This document shows positions 1 through 5,721 of a stretch of 5,721 bases of DNA, piece by piece. A program made the translations under genes and the position numbers. The first letter of the stretch is position 1, and each line of letters starts with the position of its first letter. Source of the stretch: Gemmatimonadota bacterium (GTDB lineage Bacteria; Gemmatimonadota; Gemmatimonadetes; Gemmatimonadales; Gemmatimonadaceae); contig CANGXK010000184.1 in NCBI GenBank assembly GCA_947457715.1, forward strand, positions 1 through 5,721, written 5' to 3'. The notes beneath the pieces were generated by a model. That model ran no database searches. It was not told the DNA's origin and saw only the letters and a program-made list of their open reading frames with translations.

Positions 1-805
1 AGCCGGTACGGAAGCGCAGCGGCGTCGATTCCAGCGCATCCCACGCCCGGAACGCCCGGAACAGTGCGTGCGACACCGCGCGATGTCCCCATCGCTCGAC
101 GGCCGCACCCACCCAGATGGCCGGCGCACGCGGCACATGTGCCACCGCCGACAGCTCGGTGATCCGCAGTCCCAGCGCCGCAAACTCCCGCGTGATGTCG
201 TCACGACTGTACGTCGCGCCGACGAAGTACGGCACGAGTCCGATGCTCGCGAGCAGGCGAAAGGGCAGCGCATTACGGAGCCACACGATCGGGTTGTGCG
301 GATTATCGAAGGTCGCCACGAGACAGCCACCCGGCGCCAGACAGCGCGCGAGCTCCGCCAGTGCCACCGCGATGTCCCGCTTGTGTGTGAAGTGGTCGAG
401 CGACGATCCCGACAACACGCGATCGAGCGAACCGCCGGCCAAGGGCAGCTGACGCAGGTCAGCCACCAGCACGGGCGGCGCCATCCGCGTCGACGCGATT
501 CGTTGTGACGCGAGCCGCTGTGACGCGGCACGCACCACCGCCCTCGAGATGTCGAGGCCGATTCCCTGCGGACCGAGCGCATCGAACAGATGGTGCGGCG
601 TCACCGCTTCCTCGAATAAGTCCGTCTTGAGCGTCACGCCGGACGTCGCCGCTGCGCCGGGGGCGGCCGACACCAGCCATCGCTGGATCAGATCGCGATA
701 GACCGCTTGCATATAGGCGCGCCACGTCAGCGACGGGTCATGCTGAGCGAACTTGACGCCGACGTCGTCCCAATGCGCCACATCCGAGCGGGTGCCGCTA
801 TTCAT
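1..805 (-). CDS. Class I SAM-dependent methyltransferase, 3' end cut by the window edge
   Basis: This is an open frame from ATG (803-805) to the left edge: 268 codons, no stop. It probably transfers a methyl group from S-adenosylmethionine to an unknown substrate in the cytoplasm. The supporting motifs are GIGLDIS at residues 81-87 (acidic D85, expected ribose contact), VADLRQLPL at 114-122 (motif II-like, D116), SGSSLDHF at 132-139, and LAPGGCLVATFDNPHNP at 156-172 (the post-motif strand after a typical PGG turn). Motif I is atypical: where GxGxG is expected the protein has LKTDLFEEA at 59-67. A later block, VPYFVGATYS (191-200) followed by HVPRAPAI (223-230), matches my recollection of a methyltransferase subfamily found near export or polysaccharide genes. 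The start lies 10 bases after the ABC exporter stop and has no clear Shine-Dalgarno sequence, so translation may depend on coupling. The fold is fairly sure; the substrate is unknown. Confidence 0.82.
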   Translation of the reverse strand, partial: MNSGTRSDVAHWDDVGVKFAQHDPSLTWRAYMQAVYRDLIQRWLVSAAPGAAATSGVTLKTDLFEEAVTPHHLFDALGPQGIGLDISRAVVRAASQRLASQRIASTRMAPPVLVADLRQLPLAGGSLDRVLSGSSLDHFTHKRDIAVALAELARCLAPGGCLVATFDNPHNPIVWLRNALPFRLLASIGLVPYFVGATYSRDDITREFAALGLRITELSAVAHVPRAPAIWVGAAVERWGHRAVSHALFRAFRAWDALESTPLRFRTG

Positions 806-815
806 GGCGTGAGAA

Positions 816-2690
816 TCACGACAGCGCCGGCAGTTCTTCACCGGGATTCACGTACCGGTTGCGTGCGGCACGCTCCTGCGGCTGGTACAGGCGCGCATAG
901 CGGCCGCCGCACGCCAGCAGACTCTCGTGCGTGCCCCGCTCCACGATCTCGCCGTGATCGAGCACGAAGATTTGATCGGCACTCAGAATCGTGGAGAGTC
1001 GGTGGGCGATCACGAACGTCGTCCGGCCGCATCGGAGGGCATCGAGCCCCTGCTGAATCAGCGCTTCGCTCTGGCTGTCGAGACTCGATGTTGCCTCGTC
1101 AAGCAGCAGGATCGTGGGATCTGCCAGCAGCGCGCGCGCAATGGCCACCCGCTGCCGCTGCCCGCCGGAGAGTTGCATACCGCGCTCGCCGACGACCGTG
1201 TCGTAGCCCTGAGGCATGTCGCGAATGAATTCGTCACAGTGCGCAACCTGCGCCACGCGCCGCACGTCGTCGACCGGGGCATCGGGGCGAGCGAAGCGGA
1301 TGTTGTCGGCGATCGTGCCGTCGAAGAGAAACGTATCCTGCAGCACGAGGCCCAATTGCGCACGATACGAGTGCAGATCGACCGTCGCGAGGTCGACGCC
1401 GTCGACCACGATACGTCCGCTCGATGGACGGTGAAAGGCAGCGAGTAGGCCCAGCATCGTACTCTTGCCCGATCCGCTGGTGCCGACGAACGCCGTGGTC
1501 GAGCCAGCCGGCACCGCAAACGACACGTCGCGAAGCACGGGGTTGCCCTCACGGTATGCGAAACCCACCTGCTCGAACTGCACCGCCCCATGCAATCGCG
1601 GTGCCTTCGGCAGCGACGCATCCCAGCCCTCTTCGGTGGCCTGATCTAACAGATCCCGCGAGCGCTCGAGACCGGCCAATGCATCAGAGAGCTGCGTCCC
1701 CAGTTGCGCAATCTGGATCAGCGGCGCCACCACCAGCCCAGAGAACAGCGCGTACATCGCGAGATCCCCCAGCGTGCGCGTGCCACTGAGCACGGCACTG
1801 CCGCCCAGGAGGATGAGCGTCGCGCCGATCCCGCCGATCGCCAGCGTGGTGAGTGCGCCGACCGTTGCCCACCCGGACGCCGTGACCATGACCAGACGCA
1901 AAATCTGATGCACCCCACGCGCAAACACGAGATCCTCGCGGCGCTCCGCCACGTAGGCCTTCACCACGCGAATGCCGCCCAGCGACTCGCCGAGCCGCCC
2001 CGTGATGCGGGCGAACAGCTCACTGCGTGCGCGATTAACCGGGCGCAGTGTCGAAAAAGCGTAGGCAATACCGCCGCCGATCGACGCGAGAAACAGCAGC
2101 AGCATTGCCGTCATCCGCCAGTCGATCCAAATCAGCACACCAAGCGCGGCGCTCGCGGTCACCAGCCCGCCAAGCAGTTGCACGAAGCCAGAGCCCAGCA
2201 GATTGCGAATACCTTCCGGGTCGCTCATGATGCGCGACATCAGCGCGCCGGTCTGCGTCGAATCGAAGCGTGAAATCGGCAGGCGCAGCACATGCGCCGC
2301 GAGCCGCCGCCGTGAATCAGCTACAGCCCGTTGCGCGGCCTCCTCCAGCACCCGCGACAGCACGTAGCCCACAAGCGCCTGAACGACCGTCGCCACGAGC
2401 ACCGCGCCGGCCAACGGCCACAGTAAGTCACGCCGCGCCTCGACCATCACGTGGTCGATGAAGTACTTCGAGGACGCGGGCAGGACGAGACCGGCCATTC
2501 GGCTCACCAACGTGAGTACGATGCCGAGCGCCACATGTCCGCGATGACGACGCATCAGCGCGCGGCCTTCGCGCCAGGCCGATGCGGTGCGCCCGCTCTT
2601 CGCCGTACCCCTTCCCGACGGATCGTCGAGCAGATCTTCCGCGTACGGCGGGCGATCGCCTCGCGGGAACATGCGCATCAGCGACGTCAT
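816..2690 (-). CDS. ABC exporter half-transporter (MsbA/multidrug-like, fused TMD-NBD)
   Basis: This is a membrane ATPase that would homodimerise or heterodimerise to export a lipid, peptide or small molecule. Residue numbers here count from a GTG at 2714; subtract 8 for the preferred ATG at 2690. About six hydrophobic segments are visible, near 58-80, 97-119, 176-197, 198-220, 282-306 and 316-338. A coupling-type motif, RFDSTQTGALMSRIMSD, lies at 149-165. The nucleotide-binding domain is intact: A-loop Y387, Walker A GTSGSGKST 411-419, Q-loop LQD 458-460, signature LSGGQ 515-519, Walker B ILLLDE 535-540, D-loop SSLD 543-546 and H-loop H571. There is no N-terminal C39 peptidase domain, so it is not a bacteriocin-type protease/exporter. 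Length is normal for the family. The ATG at 2690 is chosen because it has GGAGG 10 bases upstream and overlaps the previous stop as TGATG. The TGA is at 816-818. The substrate cannot be assigned. Confidence 0.95.
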   Translation of the reverse strand: MTSLMRMFPRGDRPPYAEDLLDDPSGRGTAKSGRTASAWREGRALMRRHRGHVALGIVLTLVSRMAGLVLPASSKYFIDHVMVEARRDLLWPLAGAVLVATVVQALVGYVLSRVLEEAAQRAVADSRRRLAAHVLRLPISRFDSTQTGALMSRIMSDPEGIRNLLGSGFVQLLGGLVTASAALGVLIWIDWRMTAMLLLFLASIGGGIAYAFSTLRPVNRARSELFARITGRLGESLGGIRVVKAYVAERREDLVFARGVHQILRLVMVTASGWATVGALTTLAIGGIGATLILLGGSAVLSGTRTLGDLAMYALFSGLVVAPLIQIAQLGTQLSDALAGLERSRDLLDQATEEGWDASLPKAPRLHGAVQFEQVGFAYREGNPVLRDVSFAVPAGSTTAFVGTSGSGKSTMLGLLAAFHRPSSGRIVVDGVDLATVDLHSYRAQLGLVLQDTFLFDGTIADNIRFARPDAPVDDVRRVAQVAHCDEFIRDMPQGYDTVVGERGMQLSGGQRQRVAIARALLADPTILLLDEATSSLDSQSEALIQQGLDALRCGRTTFVIAHRLSTILSADQIFVLDHGEIVERGTHESLLACGGRYARLYQPQERAARNRYVNPGEELPALS

Positions 2691-3142
2691 CAGACGCACG
2701 CCTCCATCGGCCACGGCACCGCACGCGACGCGATCCGGCGGATCAGTGCCGAGAGTTCGAGCCCCACGTCAGCCACCCGCGAGATCGTCAACTCCGACAC
2801 CATGACCGCCTCAAGCGCTCCCGACGTCAGCGAACGCACCAGCGTCGGCATCGGCAGACGCAGAGTCTCGCTTGCCGAGCGTTTCACGGCGCGCCGCGCC
2901 CGCATGCGGCTCGCCAGGCATCGCGTCAGGCCGTCCTGACTGGTGCGCATGCCCTCGATCACCGACGACCCGAACGTGTCCAATCCACATCGCACGACGA
3001 TACCAAATGTGAGTGCAGGAATCGCGCGGCAGATCGGACATGCCCGCGACGAGACGGACCGGCACCCACTGCATGACCCCTGACAGGAAGCCGACCGAGC
3101 AAAACCCGGGCACCCGTCGAGATCACCCGTGGCCAACGCCAT
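2690..3142 (-). CDS. Unrecognised small protein, translationally coupled to the ABC exporter
   Basis: I do not recognise this 150-residue ORF. Its stop shares an A with the exporter start in TGATG, a classic coupling arrangement. The last 60 or so codons have strong G/C third positions, and the other two minus-strand frames contain stops there, so the C-terminal half looks genuinely coding. That half is predicted helical by eye, around SGALEAVMVSELTISRVADV (106-125). The N-terminal half is less convincing: third-position bias falls, and it is rich in cysteine (C11, C20, C24, C27, C35, C38, C52). These include two CxxC pairs, C24/C27 and C35/C38, separated by seven residues, which resembles a zinc knuckle but may be chance. 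A shorter start at ATG 2950 (86 residues) is possible, as is a frame change near 3000. No clear Shine-Dalgarno sequence precedes 3142. It could be an accessory factor of the exporter operon. Confidence 0.45.
   Translation of the reverse strand: MALATGDLDGCPGFARSASCQGSCSGCRSVSSRACPICRAIPALTFGIVVRCGLDTFGSSVIEGMRTSQDGLTRCLASRMRARRAVKRSASETLRLPMPTLVRSLTSGALEAVMVSELTISRVADVGLELSALIRRIASRAVPWPMEACV
2701..2705 (-). promoter_or_regulatory. Shine-Dalgarno GGAGG for the ABC exporter
   Basis: On the minus strand GGAGG lies 10 bases before the ATG at 2690. It is inside the coding end of the upstream small ORF. It favours the ATG at 2690 over the GTG at 2714, which lies upstream of it, and over the GTG at 2699, which is only one base away. 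Confidence 0.6.
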
Positions 3143-3199
3143 CAGCGACCGTTCCGAGTGGTGCGCCGAAACGAACTCGATCGCAACCCCGTCTCGGTA

Positions 3200-3229
3200 A
3201 ACCTAGCCCTCCCGCACAACGATTACCAA
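3200..3229 (-). promoter_or_regulatory. Weak sigma70-like promoter candidate for the exporter operon
   Basis: On the minus strand TTGGTA (3224-3229) and TAGGTT (3200-3205) are 18 bases apart. They match the -35 consensus at four of six positions and the -10 at three of six. Transcription would begin near 3193, leaving a leader of about 50 bases before the ATG at 3142. The match is poor and other positions are possible. Confidence 0.2.
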
Positions 3230-3248
3230 CGGTCCCCAGCATGCGTAC

Positions 3249-3260
3249 GGCGGATCCGCC
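3249..3260. repeat. Perfect 12-base palindrome (operator-like)
   Basis: GGCGGATCCGCC reads the same on both strands and does not extend further (C3248 against A3261). It lies about 20 bases upstream of the weak promoter-like pair. It could be a binding site for a dimeric regulator, or a chance GC palindrome. Confidence 0.35.
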
Positions 3261-3330
3261 ACCCGTGCCCACTTCGGCGCAGGTGAACGGTCGCACCCAT
3301 GCGAACAATCTGGGACACCGTGGTGGCCGA

Positions 3331-3346
3331 CGGCGGGTCCCCGCCG
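3331..3346 (-). terminator. GC hairpin after the LTD gene stop, without a U tract
   Basis: CGGCGG (3331-3336) and CCGCCG (3341-3346) can form a six-pair GC stem with a four-base loop, beginning about 14 bases past the TAA. The minus strand has no T run after the stem. It may slow or stop transcription or protect the 3' end, but it is not a canonical intrinsic terminator. Confidence 0.3.
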
Positions 3347-3360
3347 CCGCACGCCGAGTG

Positions 3361-5721
3361 TTACCGCCGATACGTGGCGCCCGCGCGACTCGCCGGCGCC
3401 TTGGGCGTGAACGCCGCACAGGGAATCGACGCCGCACGAATCGCATGTCCCGCCGTTTCGCTGTCATCCGCCCAGAACACCGACTTCCGCCCAGCGGTGC
3501 ACGCCGACTGCGGGGCGAAGGCAAAGCCTTCGTTGTTGATGTTCGGCATGGTCGTCGGTCGCGCATACCGCTGCGGCGCGAGGAAGCGTCCACGGGTCGG
3601 CGAGCCCGCCGCCACGTCGATCTGCAGCACGCCGGCCGTGTTGCCGCAGCCATCATCGCACGTGGCCCACAGGTACCCGGTGTCCCGATCGTACTCCATA
3701 CCCATGACACCCGGGAAGCCGGTCACGATCGTGGCCACCCGGGTCGCGCTGTTCGTGGCATGGTTCAACGCGTAGGCGTAGATGATGCCGTTGGCCTCGA
3801 CGCCCACGAAAAAGATGCCGGTGCCGTGGCTTGCATAGTCCGCTGGCGCATAGGCCCGGCCCTTCGACTCATCGTAGAATCCATTCGCCACGAGCATGCT
3901 GTCCGGAATCCAGGTGATCGCCTCGATGCCGAGGTTGGCCCCGACGATCGGCAGATCGGCCGTGAGATTCCATTCGTGTGTCGCCGTGAGCGTACTGCCC
4001 GCGGCAGACGCGTCGAAGCGCAGAATGCTGTTCCGGCTCACCGAGCTCACGCTGGTGTTGCGCTCGGACGCGACATACACGCCGCCGCTCGACGCACCGG
4101 CCACGATGGTAAGGCCCTCCGAATCAGGCTCGCCGAGGCCGTCCGGAAAGCGCAGCAGCTTCCCAGCGCTCCAGCCATTGCTGGCATCCGGCGTCCAGAT
4201 CCCGCCGCTGAAGATCAGGCGGAAGATGGATCCCGGACCATTGCGCGCCGCCCACAACACCGCAGGCTGGCCGTTGCCCGCGGCTTCATAGGTGAGGCCA
4301 CTCAGATTGCCGCCGAAGACGGCCGTGCCGTCGACGGTCTGCACGTCATCGCTGCCCGGCCACGGGGACGTGGTCGGTCCGGTCACCGGCGCGCAGCTGT
4401 TGGCGGCCCCCTTCGTGGATGCCGTGGCGTCAGCGAAGGCGCCCGTACCGTTCGGGCAGCGACCGTAGGTGACCGCGGCATGCGCCGTCCAGGTGTAGGC
4501 ATCGAGCAGCGTGCCCGCGGCGTCGAAAATGCGCGCCGCATCCCCCGCGCCCAGCCCGAAGCCAAGCGCGGCCTCGTCGATCACGTAGTAGCCGCCGGCC
4601 GCAATCGTCGCGCCGGCGGGCAGACGCGTGGTCCGCGTGTCGTCGTTGTCCTTCACGAGGAAGTTCGACAGGTCCACCGTACTGGCACCGGCGTTGTACA
4701 GCTCGATCCAGTCTCCCGGCGTGCCGCCGTTCGATTCGACTTCGTTGATGCGAATCGCCGAGCGACAATCATTCGCCGCCGACTTGGTCGAGAATGCGGC
4801 CGTCGAGAAGGGACCGGTGCCATCCGGGCAGCGCCCGTATGTCGTCGTGGCGTGCGCCGTCCAGGTGTACGCATCCACCAGCACCCCAGCCGGATCGAAC
4901 AGACGCGCCGCATCGGCGGCACCGAGTCCGAATCCAAGCTGCGCTTCCTCGATCACGAGGAATCCACCGGCTGCGATCGTGGTGCCGGCCGGAAGGGTCG
5001 TCGTACGCGAATCATCGTTGTCCTTGACCACGAACCCGGAAATATCCACGGCGGTCGTACCCCGATTATACAACTCGATCCAATCGCCCGGCGTCCCACC
5101 GTTCGACTCGACTTCATTCACAACCACCAACACGCGACAATCGTTGGCCGCCCCTTTTGTCGACTCGGCGGTCGTGGCAAACCCTCCCGTCGTGCCTGGG
5201 CAACGTCCGTACGTGGTCAGAGCGTGGGCCGTCCACGCGTAACTGTCCACCAGCACGCCGTACTGGCTGAACAGCCGCGCTTCGTCGGCCGCGCCCAGGC
5301 CGAAACCGAACGCCGCCTCCTCCACCACGTAGTAGCCACCGGCAGGAATGCTGGTGCCGGCGGGGAACGCGAACGTGCGCGAATTGTCGTTGTCCTTGAA
5401 GCTCCAACCCGAGATATCGACCGCGGCCGACGTCGGGTTGAACAGCTCCGCCCAATCGCCGGGCGTGCCACCGTTCGACTCCACTTCCGTGAGGCGGATG
5501 GCCGGCGGCGCAGATACGCTGATCGAGCGCGAGGCCGAAATCGTGCCAATGGAGGCGGTGACCGTCGTCGATCCCGGAGCCACGGCACGGATGGTGCCGA
5601 CGGCGTCTACCGTCGCAATGGCGGGCGACGAGCTGGCCCACGTCGCGCCGCTTGTTGCGATGGGTCGATTCAGCTGATCGAGACCGTTCACCGTCGCCAC
5701 AGCCGTCTGCCCTTGTACCAG
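3361..5721 (-). CDS. Secreted/surface multidomain protein: Big_2 Ig-like, three lamin-tail repeats, phytase-like propeller; 5' end outside the window
   Basis: The frame is open to the right edge (786 residues, counted from the codon at 5721), so start and signal peptide are not visible. Residues 1-70 are the end of a bacterial Ig-like (Big_2) domain, with SSPAIATVDAVGTIRAVAPG and a closing TTVTASIGT strand. Residues 73-196, 197-320 and 321-443 are three lamin-tail domains sharing EVESNGGTPGDW, KDND, PAG, GFGLGA, WTAHA and TYGRCP. The remaining 340 or so residues resemble an SdiA-regulated or esterase-like phytase beta-propeller, with blade-start motifs LSGLTYE (473-479), EGLTIV (from E535), GIEAITWI (around E600) and NNEGFAFAP (around E731). 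No C-terminal anchor or sorting signal is seen. Ig, LTD and propeller domains with paired cysteines suggest an extracytoplasmic adhesive, structural or phosphoester-binding role; enzymatic activity is unproven. It ends in TAA, 218 bases before the next ORF. Confidence 0.88.
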   Translation of the reverse strand: MVQGQTAVATVNGLDQLNRPIATSGATWASSSPAIATVDAVGTIRAVAPGSTTVTASIGTISASRSISVSAPPAIRLTEVESNGGTPGDWAELFNPTSAAVDISGWSFKDNDNSRTFAFPAGTSIPAGGYYVVEEAAFGFGLGAADEARLFSQYGVLVDSYAWTAHALTTYGRCPGTTGGFATTAESTKGAANDCRVLVVVNEVESNGGTPGDWIELYNRGTTAVDISGFVVKDNDDSRTTTLPAGTTIAAGGFLVIEEAQLGFGLGAADAARLFDPAGVLVDAYTWTAHATTTYGRCPDGTGPFSTAAFSTKSAANDCRSAIRINEVESNGGTPGDWIELYNAGASTVDLSNFLVKDNDDTRTTRLPAGATIAAGGYYVIDEAALGFGLGAGDAARIFDAAGTLLDAYTWTAHAAVTYGRCPNGTGAFADATASTKGAANSCAPVTGPTTSPWPGSDDVQTVDGTAVFGGNLSGLTYEAAGNGQPAVLWAARNGPGSIFRLIFSGGIWTPDASNGWSAGKLLRFPDGLGEPDSEGLTIVAGASSGGVYVASERNTSVSSVSRNSILRFDASAAGSTLTATHEWNLTADLPIVGANLGIEAITWIPDSMLVANGFYDESKGRAYAPADYASHGTGIFFVGVEANGIIYAYALNHATNSATRVATIVTGFPGVMGMEYDRDTGYLWATCDDGCGNTAGVLQIDVAAGSPTRGRFLAPQRYARPTTMPNINNEGFAFAPQSACTAGRKSVFWADDSETAGHAIRAASIPCAAFTPKAPASRAGATYRR
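4393..4761 (-). repeat. Lamin-tail repeat unit 3 (123 residues)
   Basis: Third unit, ending at its second conserved cysteine. It is followed by a Pro/Thr/Ser-rich linker (APVTGPTTSPWPGSDD) that leads into the propeller-like region. Cysteine positions are the same as in units 1 and 2. Confidence 0.85.
4762..5133 (-). repeat. Lamin-tail repeat unit 2 (124 residues)
   Basis: Second unit, abutting unit 1 with no linker. By hand alignment it shares about 88 of 123 residues with unit 3, with no gaps. Its first five residues (VLVVV) differ from the AIR-type entry of units 1 and 3. Confidence 0.85.
5134..5505 (-). repeat. Lamin-tail repeat unit 1 (124 residues)
   Basis: First of three tandem coding repeats, directly after the Ig-like domain. 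It is the most diverged copy (for example AELFNPTSAAVDISGWSF where the others have IELYN). Cysteines fall at repeat positions 102 and 123, as in the other copies. Confidence 0.85.

Larger units (their letters stand above)
3145..3294. repeat. 10-base inverted repeat pair flanking the control region
   Basis: GCGACCGTTC at 3145-3154 is the exact reverse complement of GAACGGTCGC at 3285-3294. A partial third copy, AACGGTCC, lies between them at 3229-3236. The arms are 130 bases apart, too far for a simple terminator hairpin, but they could be spaced operator sites. One arm sits just upstream of the ATG at 3142. Confidence 0.3.
3143..3360. other. Intergenic region between the LTD protein and the exporter operon
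   Basis: These 218 bases hold no convincing gene. Two short minus-strand ORFs are present: 25 codons from ATG at 3300, and 39 codons from ATG at 3242 to TGA at 3123-3125. The second overlaps the start of the next ORF. Neither has a good ribosome-binding site or a recognisable RiPP leader or core. The region also holds the palindrome, inverted repeat, promoter-like pair and hairpin listed separately, so it is the natural place for the operon's control signals. Confidence 0.6.

Noticed and set aside
459..725. 88-codon minus-strand ORF
   Set aside because: It is an alternative frame inside the methyltransferase. The frame from 805 carries the methyltransferase motifs and runs open to the window edge.
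927..1448. 173-codon plus-strand ORF
   Set aside because: It is antisense to the nucleotide-binding domain of the exporter, whose motifs are all intact on the minus strand.
1704..2273. 189-codon plus-strand ORF
   Set aside because: It lies wholly antisense to the exporter membrane domain. Its translation is low-complexity, rich in Arg, His and Gln, and has no recognisable domain.
816..2690. Bacteriocin-type exporter with an N-terminal C39 peptidase
   Set aside because: The N-terminal 50 or so residues before the first membrane segment are too short and lack the Cys-His peptidase motifs.
2451..2939. 162-codon plus-strand ORF spanning the exporter start
   Set aside because: It crosses the minus-strand gene junction, has an Arg/Ala/Ser-rich shadow-like translation and has no ribosome-binding site.
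3123..3242. 39-codon minus-strand ORF as a RiPP or lasso-peptide precursor
   Set aside because: It has Gly and Cys residues, but no recognisable leader motif or core ring-forming pattern and no ribosome-binding site. No maturation enzyme such as a lasso cyclase or lanthipeptide synthetase is present in the window.
3331..3346. Strong rho-independent terminator
   Set aside because: The hairpin is only six pairs and no T-rich tract follows on the transcribed strand, so it is kept only as a low-confidence hairpin.
4628..5242. 204-codon plus-strand ORF
   Set aside because: It is antisense to lamin-tail repeats 2 and 3 and shows the same repeat periodicity in mirror form. GC-rich codon bias on the minus strand explains the lack of stops.

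Overview
The window is GC-rich bacterial DNA, and every gene I can support lies on the minus strand, so transcription runs from right to left. Coding frames show strong G/C preference at the third codon position. A Big_2-type Ig-like domain followed by tandem lamin-tail domains, plus the high GC, would fit a Gemmatimonadota-like or similar environmental bacterium. No rRNA or other phylogenetic marker is present, so that placement is a weak inference.

Right part (5721 down to 3361): the C-terminal 786 residues of a large, probably exported or surface protein whose start lies off the right edge. It contains the end of a Big_2-like Ig domain, then three back-to-back lamin-tail (LTD) repeats of 124, 124 and 123 residues that align without gaps, then a region resembling an SdiA-regulated/phytase-like beta-propeller. 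The gene ends in TAA at 3361-3363.

Middle (3360 to 3143): a 218-base non-coding stretch. It holds a GC hairpin just after the stop codon, a perfect 12-base palindrome, a 10-base inverted repeat pair and a weak promoter-like pair. Nothing there is a confident regulatory element.

Left part (3142 down to 1): a tightly packed three-gene set. First comes an unrecognised small ORF (2690-3142, start uncertain). Its TGA overlaps the ATG of the next gene in a TGATG junction. Next is a complete MsbA-like ABC exporter half-transporter (816-2690), preceded by a GGAGG ribosome-binding site. After 10 bases comes a class I SAM-dependent methyltransferase with an atypical motif I, running off the left edge (1-805).

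The spacing suggests one operon whose products might modify and export, or otherwise handle, a common substrate. The substrate cannot be read from this window. I see no tRNA, rRNA, CRISPR array, insertion sequence or phage gene. The best candidates for something new are the unknown small ORF coupled to the exporter and methyltransferase, and the architecture of the triplicated-LTD plus propeller protein.
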